From Struthio camelus (taxonomy: Eukaryota > Chordata > Aves > Struthioniformes > Struthionidae), in NCBI RefSeq assembly GCF_040807025.1, contig NC_090942.1, positions 203,476,747 to 203,540,746 of the forward strand: DNA of 64,000 bases. The letters are read 5' to 3'. How positions within the stretch are numbered: the first letter of the stretch is position 1; each line of letters begins with the position of its first letter. This document shows positions 1 to 11,477 of the stretch, piece by piece. Position numbers and translations under genes: made by a program. The notes below the pieces were generated by a model, which made no database searches, was not told the origin of the DNA, and saw only the letters and a program-made list of their open reading frames with translations.

Positions 1-3
1 ACA
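1..3 (+). CDS. ZDHHC20: ZDHHC20 exon end (last codon only)
   Basis: The window opens with ACA followed at once by GTAAGTT, a strong donor. In the human protein the residue before the NELTD segment is Thr (..KFWT), and the next exon here starts in phase 0 with NELPD. An ACA codon ending in phase 0 therefore fits. With three bases visible this is inference. Confidence 0.6.
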
Positions 4-3000
4 GTAAGTTCTAAGACTTGTTTGTTTGTTTAATCATGCACGTGTTATTGCAGGCTACGTCAGCATGTTGTCACTCACCATTTAGTCTGTTCCATAGTTC
101 ATTGCCATTAACAGCATCAATCGAGGTGACTGAAATAGGAGCGCTTTCTGAATTTTGATGAATTAAATGTATTACACTGGCCTGGATGAGTAACTGGGGA
201 AAGAAGTTCCAATGAGGACGCTGTGCAATTTCTCTGCTCCCTCAAAACAGAGTGGCTCAGCTCAGGTTTTTTTGAAACTCTTGGATATAGATATGTAGAT
301 AAAGAGAGAGAACTAGCTATATCAAACAATTGCATGTGTGTGTGTGTAAACATATATACATGTATATATAAAAATACTGAAAAATGTCAGATAGAAATAA
401 CAATTCTGTATCTTCTGTATCTTCTTTAACTTGTTTATGGATACTCTGCTATCAGATGAGGCAACTGAACTTTTTGGGAATTCACCAATCTCTGATTTGG
501 TATGCCTACATACAGATATTTGTATTAGTGGCTTTTATTGAGCTGATACAATGTTAATGATATCCATCTTTCCTGCAACTATTACCAGTTGTCAAATGGT
601 CTATACACATTTATTGTATTATCTCTAGAGAGAGACATGTATGTGAAGTGCAGGCATCCTTGTACATCAGTGTTGTTCCTCCTATTGATTTTGTTCTATT
701 TGTGTTCCAGGCCGAATAGGGTGTCTTCTGGTGTTGTTTCCCTGTCATCTCTGGCACCTTGTACTGTTCTTTCTTGTCTTTTGAGATAAAAGAGTCTTCT
801 CTTAATTCCCTTAACCAATTTATGTTGAAAAATCACTATGAGTTGGAAGGCTGTCCATCACAATTTTTAAAGTTAATAACAGCATATATTTCTTAGATGC
901 TAGTTGTTGTCCGAATAGCTGTGGAAAGTAGTAATTATCTATATCTATAAAATAACCATTATTGGACCAAAAAGATTTTGCCAGTTCAGGGTTAGAGAAG
1001 CTTCATCATGTATTCAGAGTAGCTGTTCTTTGAAACAGTTGTCATTAGACAGGTGAGGCAAATGGTGCAAAAAGTACATTGTGTTTATGTTTATCTAAGC
1101 CTATGGGTCTGATCTGCCAAAATGCCATGTCTCAGGCTCTCAGTTCTGTAAAGCTGCCTGTCACTGGAGAACAAGGAACTCAGAGGAAAGTGAGCTTTCA
1201 GTATTGTGTGAGATGAATGTATTTATCATAATGTACATATAAATATATTTATCAGTCATAACTGTGGCTTCACACGTTTCTGAAATGAAATGGTCTGATT
1301 CAGCTGTTCAGTCTTGCTTGACTGTAAATGGTTAAGTTTTTAATTTGTGAATGTGCCACTCCCAGACATCTGCCTGGCTGCTTTCCAGTGCTTTGTATGC
1401 AATTTCTAATGAAACTGTAGATGCGTTCCTACATATTTACCAGTCAGTGCTTGCGCGAAGAAAATGAATTTGCTTTGTCACCTCACTTCGTGTGTGTTAC
1501 GGCAATGAAAGTCCCCAGGACATCTGACCGCAATGAACATTCAGTACCAGCATTTCCAGCAAGCCTACTCCAAAGCCCATTGGACGCAATATTGAAGTGG
1601 ACCCTTGAGCAGAGGAAGGAAACTTAAGAGGGTTTTTTTTTAATGATTTTGTTGATTAAATGCTTCCTGCAAGAACGGGCTGCTTCTGGAATATGCCAGT
1701 AGAAGGCTTAGTTGTGTGCTTGCACTTGTTGCTTTCGTTTCCCAGTTACTTCCAAAACAGAATTTTGTAATGCTGTAGTCTTACAATTAGAATAGAACTC
1801 TAACTCGCTTTACCTATATTAAATCACTTGTTCCACATAGCTATTTGTAATAGCTATGATCATATTGTAGTCCAGCTAAAGTAGACTTCCAGAAAGAGGT
1901 GCCAGCACCATAATTGTGTAGGCTTGCAAAATTTAGTGCGACTCTAGTATGTAGAAGCTCTTCTAGGCCAGTGCTGTCGGCTGCAGAATAGAATCCTCAA
2001 AGCTCCGCTTTACAACTATACCAAGATTCGAGCAGTGTACTGCTGTTGCGTGCCGTCTGCAGACTGCTTTATATATTGCTGATAATCAGTTTTCTGTTTG
2101 CTACAGCATCAGACAGATAACTTTTAATTTTTTGTTTGGGCTCTCTAGATTTCCCCTCTCCAAAATGCCTAACTCTCAGAAATATTATAGTCTACCTTCA
2201 GAAGGTAGTGGGGTTTTTTTTTTTGCTTCCTCGCAAATGTTTTCAGAGAAAGCTTGCACCAAACTGCTGTATATATCCAATGTTGGGATGGATGATGAAG
2301 TGCTTTTTAGGGAGTACGGTTTTGATCACTCCAGAACCCGCAATAATGAGATTGTAAAGGTGTACATGCTAAGTACACAAACTAGCAATCCAGCGTTTTG
2401 TAGCGTTGGTAATACTTGTATGTAGACACAACGCACATGCAGATTCTTGAGAACATTGTGAGAGATGCACAGCTATATCTTCTGTTGAAGGAAATCTTTG
2501 TGTACCTGACGTGTACATTCAAGATTTTTCCAATGCATATTTCATGCTCTATGCAGAAGTGCTGAAGAAAGATGTTAATACCATTCATGCAATGATGGGG
2601 CAGCCGTGCTGGCTGCAAATGTTTACCACAGGCTTATTCTCTGGTGTGGATGTTAAAATCCATTTTGTAGATGAAGGGAATGTGAATGACTCCTTTTTCT
2701 GTTCTCATGACTCCTTTTCCTATATTCATGAAAGTTTCATTTCTACCTAGGCGGTTGTCAGAGATGAGGAAATAAAAGCTCAGTTTAACAAAATGTGGTT
2801 GACAAAAACACCAGCGCTGGCTAAATGCCCAGTCACAGCATCACGGTCCTTGATGCCTTGCTTACATAGCGCACGGTAGCACTTCCCAGTGCATATTTAT
2901 TATCCGCATTCATTCTTGCTATGTTCCCTCCTCCTTGAAACATGTATATTTTTTCAGTTTTTTTTCATCATCTTTCAGTGTCCTCTAAATTAGTTTGACA

Positions 3001-6000
3001 ATGCTGAGTATAGCTAACTCAAGGATGTGATATGTGTTCTGAGGTGGATGGCACAGGCTTCTGAAAAACTCAGGTTGTACTTAGAAAAAGCAATTCCAGG
3101 TCCTTAGCTGCAAGTTGCTCCTTTGGTATATAATACAGAAGAAGGTGTACCAGCTGTTCTGAGTTTTTTCTAGAATTAGGCTGGACCAAGCTACTAAAAG
3201 ATGAGTAACAAGTCAAGCTGTGACAGCAAGATTTTGGGGTTTGGTATTTGTTTTGTTTTGGGTTTTTTTTAAGTGACATGTTCAAATGACTCTGTCTATG
3301 AAGGAGTTTGTAAAGAACCTTTCGGAATAGTGACTAGCTTCAGTCTATTACGTGTGCTAAGCAGCCCAAATTTGGTTGTGCCATTCACTTCCCTTTGTAA
3401 ACTCTGGAGCTCTCACTGGCAAATCTCTGCTTCTGTGCAGCCACTGAGCATGAAGATGTTAAATAACTAATGTCTGAGGTTTCACTTTGTTCACACGTGC
3501 GGTGGCATGCGGAGCTCGCAGTGCTGCTAGGACACAACTGTGAATAAGGCTGTGATATGCACTCAAAATCTGCACCCTGTTCTCCAGGAAGGAGTTAGCC
3601 TTTTTTTGAAAGATGCTTGAGTTCCACAACTGTCATTCAAGAACTTACAAGCAGTGGCTGAAAGTGGGTAGTCAGAAGACGTAGATACAAGTTCATCGTG
3701 CATAACGAATTCAAAAAATCCTTCTTTAGGGTACAGAGCTACTGTAATAGGAAGATACAACTGAAGTAATATTATATTTTCTGGCCCAAAAGCTGACTGT
3801 AGTGTTCATGCAAATATGTAAGATGCTATAGTACACACAAATGTGTAGCTTTTTGTATAATGATGATTTTAAACGGCCAAGGGAAGTAGTTTTTACCACT
3901 TGTCTGGCATCTGCTTACACAAAGGCTAAGCTGTTATTTCTTTTTTCAGTTTCAAAGAACAACTGGCCTGAGAATTCTTTGTAGAGAACTATTTTGTTTG
4001 AATATAGAGCTCCAAAGGAGCCCTAAAAATTTTTTAATGCTTTAAAAGATCTTAGGTTTCAGTTACATATGGTCTTTCTCCTTACAGTCATATAGGGAAA
4101 TGCCTGAAACTGGAAGCTCTGGTTCTTTTTCTTTGTGTGTAAACTGCAAGCTCTGGTATTGTATTAGCAAGCCTGACTTCTTGGGTGTATCTATGCCATC
4201 GAGCAGTTAAAAAAATTACTCTGGAAATTGTGTTTCTCAGGAAGACTGCAGTGTGCTCTCAGGCAGGAAAAATCTTGATAGGTTTAACAGGAAAGCTAGG
4301 AATAATCAGCGATTGGAGTATGTCCTTTTCTAGCCTTGATTTTAAGGGATCACAAAACACTTCAAGTCCCTCGGGTAGGGAAGAGGGACTGTTACAGAAG
4401 TTGTCTAAATAAAACTATTTCCAAAAAAAGGTGGTAGATAAGGAACTTGAACTTAGATGCCAGTTCAGAGAGCTGGACTCTGCGATCACTTGCTTACTCT
4501 AGAATGATCTGATGGAAGCCACCATTTTTGAAAATGCTGTTAATATATGCCAGACTCCATGGTAAAAGCCCAGGCTCTCTTGTCTCTCCCTCTCTCTCTT
4601 TTGTCTAAACCAGATTTGTGCAGTGCTAGCATGTTAGCTAAGATGGCTAATCTCACCATTTAAGTGTAAAGGTTAGAATTTAGAATCTAATTTAAACTCA
4701 GCTTTCCTCTTGGAGGCAGAGCTCCCTTTCTTCCTTTGTTTTCTTAAGTGCTGGTTTAATTTCACGTATGAATATCCCATATACAAATCTCAATATTGAA
4801 GGATATTGGGAAGAAGGAAACAGTGCTATTATGAGTTCTTTTTCTCTAGCAAAGAAAATTAGGCAAAGAATGGGAATTTATTTTTTACAGTCTTGGCTGA
4901 AAGTGCATCTAATGATAGTAGGTATGCTCTGAAGTCAGAATGATTTTGTAATTTATAAACCATTGCTCTATACCTCTGGAGTATTCTGAGTTTTTCTGAC
5001 CTCTGAGAGTGGTTTATGTCGTACACAGTATTCACATAAACCTTGTTTATGATGGAAAAAAATAGCGAAGAATGTGTCTGATGCAATCCTGCTGCTCAAG
5101 CTGAGCAAACCGCTTGAAAGTATGAGCAGCAGTACTTGTGTACAGCAATATTTATATACCTCAGTAGAAAATGTCATGCCTTAGAAGGCAGGAATACACT
5201 CTTAGGTACTCTCTCCTCCATTTTCTTAGAGAATGAAGGCTAAGACTTCTGAGGGGCATCGGAACGCTGCATGCCCAAGAGCACGCGTGCGCACCAACCG
5301 TTTCTTTCTTAACAAACCCTGTGCTGTTTTCAAACACTTTGTCTTAACATAGTATTAGTATTTAATAAATTGTCTTTGTTTGCGCAAAGCTTTGCCGCAG
5401 GAAATCTGCAGAGAATTGTCCAAAGGTAATGGTCCAATGTTGATGTCATTATTTAAAAATTGTTCCTACTATAGTTTTTCTAACCCAGTCATTCACGATA
5501 GCACTTTACAGCATAACTGAAAGAAAGGAGACTTGTAATCGGTGTTCCCTATGTAATAGAGGCAGTGTAAGTACCTATAGATAAAGCTGTGTGTGTACTT
5601 GATTTTAATCAAAATATGTTTCAGACAGAGCTATCAGCCTCCAACAAGTGGGTGTATAGGATGAGCTAATAGAAAAAGTTAATGGCAATAATGCTGACTA
5701 TAATGCTGAATAAAAATAGCCTCTCTGCTTTCCCAGTGCTGCTAAAGGTCAGCTACTTAAAAGTACTGTGATTTTGAGGACACAGATCTGGAACAGTCCT
5801 TGTTACAAATCGCACTGGCCTCTTGAAAGTGCAAGCCTAAAAATAGTTAGTTGGGGTTGGGGGTGGAACTGGCTATCAGATATGGTGGTTGTATTGAAAA
5901 TGTTGTTTTTCACATAAATCTTCTGGTGAATAACTTTTGCCTGGGCACATAGGACAGATCTGTTCTGCTGGGTACTTACGGTTGTTGCCTAAAGTTGGGA

Positions 6001-9000
6001 GGTCATCGGAATGAAGATCAGCCACAGGCAACTGGTCTTATCTAGGGAATGGTTCACTCTTGAAAAGACAGTGTGACTGGGCTATTTCCCTTTTACTTTC
6101 CTTGCACCAGTTCAGAAGTAGGTTCAGTATTATTAGCTTGGCAGTAAAAGGGTTTGGGAGTTTTTGCTGCTTTTTCTCCTCTGCACAGGCACTGATTTCA
6201 GACATGTTTTCCCTGTGTCTCTTTGGCTGTAGCTGCACAGTTAACATTTTTTAGTAAGGGGATTTTTTTTTTCTTGCCCACCGCTGAGAATTCAGAAACT
6301 AACTGGGTTGGGAAATGGGTTGTACACAGAGATGTCAAGTGGATGAACATATGCACTCATGGTACTAAATTCAGACAGGGGTACCCATCAGCCCTAATTA
6401 CTGTTACGCACCAGTTTCACATAACGTGGAAGGGGAGCCCTGCTTGTGCTGCTTTTCATTGTGAAAAGTGAGGTGAAAGACCTAGAGCAGAATGGGTATG
6501 GAAGGAAATGTTTTGTCATAATACTGCATTTGCTGCTGAAAAGCATTAACATATTAATCTCTCTTTCTGTTTCTCCCCAGAACGAATTGCCAGATACCCA
6601 TGCAAAGTTCCATGTACTTTTCCTTTTCTTTGTGGCAGCCATGTTCTTCATCAGCATACTGTCGCTCTTCAGCTACCACTGCTGGCTAGTTGGCAAAAAC
6701 AGATCAACAATAGGTCAGTTGATTGCAGTATGGAACTGTTGCTTGTCCAGAAAATTGACGAGTCGCTGGGAATGTGAGGCCTACAGAATGTGCCATCACA
6801 TTTAAGGAAAACTTTTAAATACTGCACAATAAGGAGCATTTTTGGTGAAAGTAATTATGGATGAAACACCCTTTGTTGCACGGCTTGTGGGAGAATAAAA
6901 CTTATGTAGCGGGCTCTCTGTTGGAGCAAGCGTGTGGATTCATGATGAATGTTAATTTCTTTTGTTTGTATTTTGAGATCCCAGAGGTACTGTGCATTTC
7001 TGTTGTGTTTTTATGTAGTGTTAAGTATGTAACACAATTACTGCTTGCCAGTTACCCTGTTATAATACTTAAACTAGCTGGGTGGCCCCAACTGAGATGA
7101 AGGCTCTACTCTACATAAATATAATATATTTTGAACCAGATCCCAAAGAGCATTCTTAAGTTTTGTAAACTTAAGAATGGACCTTGCTGTTAGAAAGTAA
7201 CTTGTAAAAGCACTGCAGTAAAAGTGGAATCACTGATGCACGTTTCCTAAATAATACAAGAGTAAGAGATGCCAGTAATTCCTGTTCTGAATGGCATTAT
7301 GTTGGCCAAATAAACAAGTTAAATGCATTAGTCAAAATATCTGAAGTTCTTGCTAAAACATTTTTGAATGTATTTTTGCAGAGGGACTGTTTTTTTCCCC
7401 ACGATTTAGGAAGTCAAAATTCTGTAGTTTTCAGTGGAACTTAGTTTTGCATCCCCAAGAATAAATGGGGTAATTGAAAGTGAAATCATTTTCGGCCTGC
7501 CAGAATTTTTTGATGAGGAAAGGGAATTCTCTCGATTGTTTGATGGGAGGGTGGTTTGAGCCTTTTTGTTTTGATGTATCTACAGGTAGGGAATATTCAC
7601 GGCCCCTTTTCTAGCTTTGAAGGAACTTCGGCATGTTCCCTGCCCAGAAGTCAGTGTTGGTACTGGGAACGTAGCAGGGTACTTTATTCCTTTTTTAATC
7701 AGGATTATGAAAAGACAAGCTGTTTGTCTGGGGAGAGCTATGAATCCCTTCAGTTACACCCCTTCAGGGTGTAACCAGACTGACTAGAAAAATACTAACA
7801 TTAATTGTGTTTGGGTGGTTTGCTGTAGTTGATGGTGTGTCTGCGTTTCTAACATCTCATCTTCCTCTGATACCACGGGATGCTCTTAATTCAACTTCAG
7901 ACCTTGGCAGAAGGGGAAAAAGCTATCCTATATTGGCTTTGGTACAGTAGCGCCCTACGGAAAATTGCTTATTTGTGCAGAGGAGTGGTTCTTCTGCTCA
8001 AGAACGTGTACAGGCCAAAGAAAGAGCTTGCCACTAATGAAGGAGGGATATGGTATCTTCGGCATGCTGATGGTGCTTAGCTCTGTCTCAAACGTTATGT
8101 TAAATATAAAGGGACCAAGGTGACTGTTCCTCCTGTGTGAACTTTTTTACCTTTCATTGTTATTTTTGACATTTACATTGTGGTTTTTTTAATGCTAATT
8201 ACTCCAGCTGACTGTTACAATTTTTCCATAATACACATCCAGTTGATCTCAGTTTACCGGATACTGTTTTCACAACAGAAAAGTTTGACTCTGTTTATTC
8301 CTCTTTCCCCACCCTCGTCCCTTTAGAAATGTTGCTTTTTCTTTTACAGAAACATTCCGTGCACCCACATTTCGAAATGGCCCTGATAAAAATGGCTTTT
8401 CTCTTGGATGCAGCAAAAATCTGAGGGAGGTTTTTGGAGATGAAAAGAAGTATTGGCTAATCCCTGTTTTTACGAGGTATTCAATGTGAATGGGAATAAA
8501 CTGGGGAATAAATTGATTCCGTGCCTCTTACCTTACTTCCCTTTCTCCCCAAAATGAAACAAAACTGAAAAGCCTACTTGTAAATCCTGCACACTGAAGA
8601 TATTGGGGTGGGAAATCTGGAGGAGATTTCCCTATGCTCTGTACAGGGTTTTCATTCAAAGGCAAGTGCCTTATCGATAAGGGCCTTTTAAATATGAAAT
8701 TTGGGAAACCTCTGAGAAGTTTATTTCAAAGATTGTACACGTTTTATTGGTAGTATTAATGTCTGATCATAGAGCAGAAATCAGCAACAGAGAGGAGACC
8801 CAAATGCTTGATGTTCACCTGCACTGAAAAGAACAACACTCTAGAAACCACATCTCTCGCCGCAGCAAACTTGACAGCTTTCCCTTTGCTGTGGATGACA
8901 CAGTTTTATTATTGAATGCCTTCTGCTTGTAAATAAGTAGCATTCCAAAAAAGGTTTTCGGATACAATGGAAAGTACTACTTTTAAAACTCTTTCAGCTG

Positions 9001-11477
9001 AATCAGTGTTAGGGGTCGTGCAGACAATCATCGTAGAAGCTTGATGAAGCAAGACTGAGCTGCTGCCCACTCCCACCACTTAAAAAGATTAGCAAAACAA
9101 AGTAGGTGCCGTGTTTCAACACTGCTTTGTAGGGTTTGTGTAGCAGCTTAAAATGCTGGTGAACCCTTTGCTAAAGTGAGGTCTAGTAGCAAACAGCAGA
9201 GGTAACAGCATCTTAAGTTGCCTCAGCCGTTTGCTCAGCTAACATGACTCTTCACGTGATTAAAAAAAGTGAAAGCTGTACTGGAGATGGAGCAATCTGC
9301 TTACCCAAACTATTTTAGCTTGATCAGACTCGCTTTAGAAGAAGGCTTAACTAAACTCAAAATGATGCCAGGTCACCAGAGTCTTATTTATGCTACAGCT
9401 TCCAGGCCTGTAAATAGCAGATCGTCTGCCTACCTGCACCCAATGGTTTGGAGGAGAACTAGAGTTCCAATCTAGAGAATCACTGTGTAGTTTCTGAAAC
9501 ATGTAGGCTGTTTCAGCAGCCCATATTTAGTGATAGAGTGGGAACTGTTTGTGCGCCAAAATTTAATGAGCTGATCATGAGACTTAGTGGTAGGACTACC
9601 TTGCTCAAGTCTGGGGTTCAGCGTCGCGCTCAGTAACTGACTTGGGCCTGTAGCATTTGCCTTTTGCATGGCTATTAGTTCAGTTCAGTTAAGTCAACTA
9701 CAAACAGTGATTTGAGTCTTTGTTTCTGGTTTAGTTTGGGCGATGGATGTAATTTTCCAACTCGTTTGGTGATTATGGATCCAGAGCAACTTACTGTCTC
9801 AAGCCAAAATGAACCTGCCAAAAGGTAACTAGAGCATTTAAGATATTAGTTTTGTATTGTTTTGTATTTCATCCAGAGAAGAGTTTGTTTCAAAATTATT
9901 TTTCAAATTCTTTGTATTTCTTGTCAGGTTCAGAGTGAATTTATAAGCCCTCAGAGAATCAAGACTAATTCACACAATGTCGTCTTGATGCAGAAAGGCT
10001 GTTTCTTGTTTTTGGCCTAAAGCTGAGATTATGGCTCTTAGGAAAGAGGGTAATACAGAAAATAAAGAGCTTGCTGGGTTATCTTTCTCTTTGGACTTTG
10101 AGTTGGTTGCTTTTTCCAGAGGGAAAAACAACAATGTAAAAGTTCTAGGGAACAGTGAATAATGATCCATGAAAAAAATATTTATTTTAAAATAAGGGAA
10201 AAGGAAGGTATATGCTATTTACATTCAACCTCCTCCAGCCTGCTTAAAAAGTGATACTGAGAAATAGTTTCCAAGAGAGGCTGATCTACTGTTGCTTCTG
10301 CTGTTTTTCAGCACTGCAAGTTTTTTAGCTTATTACTTTTTATACCCTGCAAGTTTGCATGGTTTGTATCTTGAGTGTATTTTCAGGAAGGTTGCTTCAA
10401 ATTTGAAAACATAGTAGTACGTGAAACTTCTGAGGGTATTTACACAGCCATTTCAGAAGCCTTCTGTTTTGTTTGGTGAATTTATAGCTGAAGGTCATTG
10501 TCAGCAGTAAGGTCACCTGGGTTATCAGGTATTAAGGGGTTGAAAGACAAGACTGAGACATTGCTTCAAGTGTAATATGACCTGTAGAATTTACACAAGA
10601 GCAGGACTCCGCAAATTGCTGAGGATTCTTTTGCATTAGAAGGATGTTCAGGAGGCTGCCCTAGCTTTTACTGATGGGATAAGATAGCATTAGGTTCTTC
10701 CTCTTCCGGATAGTGCTGGTTGGGTTTCTTTTTTAACTGTTTGGCAGTAGCATTCTCAGTATACCATTTCTTGTCTATCAATCTGTGCTTTTTTCCCCTT
10801 AGAACTACAAGTGACGTATGTCACTTAAGGGCTTAAACTGTTCACTGGCTACTGCTATGACAAAATTCCTGTTGACTTTTGACTTTGCTTGCTTTTCAGC
10901 TCTGGAGCCAGCCAGCCCTTTCCTACTCGACCGCTCAGTGAGTCACAGAATCGATTGCTAGCCAGTGACTGTCAGTGGGTAGAAAGTGGCTCTGAAGAGG
11001 AAAATGTTAAATCAGGTAGACTGCACCATGAAATTTCACCTGTTGTTTTGGTTTTTTGTTTTTTTTAATTAAACCTAAAAAATATTTTGGAATTGGCTGA
11101 AGTCTGGTAGAGGAGAATTTGCTAAATAGAATCAAGTCAGCACCTTTACACTTTAAGGCTGACTTGTGTGTTATGATCTGATCCAGACTGGCTTATTACA
11201 TTAAGATAATGGATAGGTAATTCTGGCTTTCTCGCTTTCCATTCTGAGATATTTTAGTTTTTCACATGTTGGACTAGAAGGAGGAAAATATTCCTCTAAA
11301 ATAGGCACAGCGCTACTGTTGTGGTTAGGCACAAGCTACCTAATGCAGTTTGTAGTTTGAAGTCACTAAGTCACATAGTCTCTGCTATTTGTTGTGCAAA
11401 TCTGCAAAAACACATAATTGAGCTTCTCTCACATTTTAGGTGCAAAAAAGCATATTATAGTTTCATTGGAAAGCTGA
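1..11477 (+). CDS. ZDHHC20: ZDHHC20 palmitoyltransferase, C-terminal part (partial gene)
   Basis: The gene product is a DHHC-family protein S-acyltransferase, a four-pass enzyme of the Golgi and plasma membrane that attaches palmitate to cysteines; EGFR is a known substrate of the mammalian enzyme. The window holds only the C-terminal part: exons 1-3 (end of an exon), 6581-6713, 8350-8476, 9735-9824, 10900-11015 and 11440-11477. All borders are AG/GT and the reading phases fit from exon to exon. Recognisable pieces in order are the fourth membrane segment ([20 protein letters not shown]), the STIE form of the TTxE motif, the FSLGCSKN part of the PaCCT region, [13 protein letters not shown], and a tail with [10 protein letters not shown]. 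The DHHC catalytic domain lies left of the window. The gene is convergent with MRPL57. The identification is firm; the final exon rests on a weaker match. Confidence 0.93.
4..6580 (+). other. ZDHHC20 intron (window copy starts at its donor)
   Basis: This AT-rich intron ends in a good polypyrimidine tract and CCCCAG at 6571-6580. It holds several chance ORFs under 100 codons and a short perfect hairpin (1836-1858). I see no coding exon, RNA gene or recognisable transposon in it. Confidence 0.7.
6581..6713 (+). CDS. ZDHHC20: ZDHHC20 exon: fourth membrane segment
   Basis: The exon is 133 bp, phase 0 in and phase 1 out. It encodes 44 residues from [14 protein letters not shown] to [10 protein letters not shown]. 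The run [21 protein letters not shown] is the last membrane helix, followed by [10 protein letters not shown] at the cytosolic face. It starts after TTTCTCCCCAG and stops before GTCAGT. It is nearly identical to the mammalian protein, which makes the assignment secure. Confidence 0.95.
8350..8476 (+). CDS. ZDHHC20: ZDHHC20 exon: PaCCT region
   Basis: The exon is 127 bp, phase 1 in and phase 2 out. The first two bases complete Glu of the TTxE motif (here S-T-I-E). The exon then encodes [20 protein letters not shown], followed by [30 protein letters not shown] is the conserved C-terminal PaCCT region that packs against the catalytic domain. The acceptor is TTTTACAG and the donor GTATTC. Confidence 0.95.
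9735..9824 (+). CDS. ZDHHC20: ZDHHC20 exon: cytosolic tail, part 1
   Basis: The exon is 90 bp, phase 2 in and phase 2 out. It encodes (S)[20 protein letters not shown] and then [25 protein letters not shown] matches the mammalian tail. The acceptor is GGTTTAG and the donor GTAACT. Confidence 0.93.
10900..11015 (+). CDS. ZDHHC20: ZDHHC20 exon: cytosolic tail, part 2
   Basis: The exon is 116 bp, phase 2 in and phase 1 out. It encodes [20 protein letters not shown] followed by [18 protein letters not shown]. The QPFP..PLSES.NRLL core is shared with the human protein. The acceptor is GCTTTTCAG and the donor GTAGAC. Confidence 0.92.
11440..11477 (+). CDS. ZDHHC20: ZDHHC20 terminal coding exon and stop
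   Basis: After CACATTTTAG the sequence reads, in the required phase, (G)[11 protein letters not shown] and then TGA at 11475-11477. This parallels the human ending GTNNHVTVAIEN in length and pattern (G, H, V and E in register). Short length limits certainty, but phase, acceptor and distance all fit. Confidence 0.75.

Noticed and set aside
2132..2750. Two consecutive ORFs (97 and 79 codons) in the ZDHHC20 intron
   Set aside because: No family, no splice signals and no shared frame; treated as chance.
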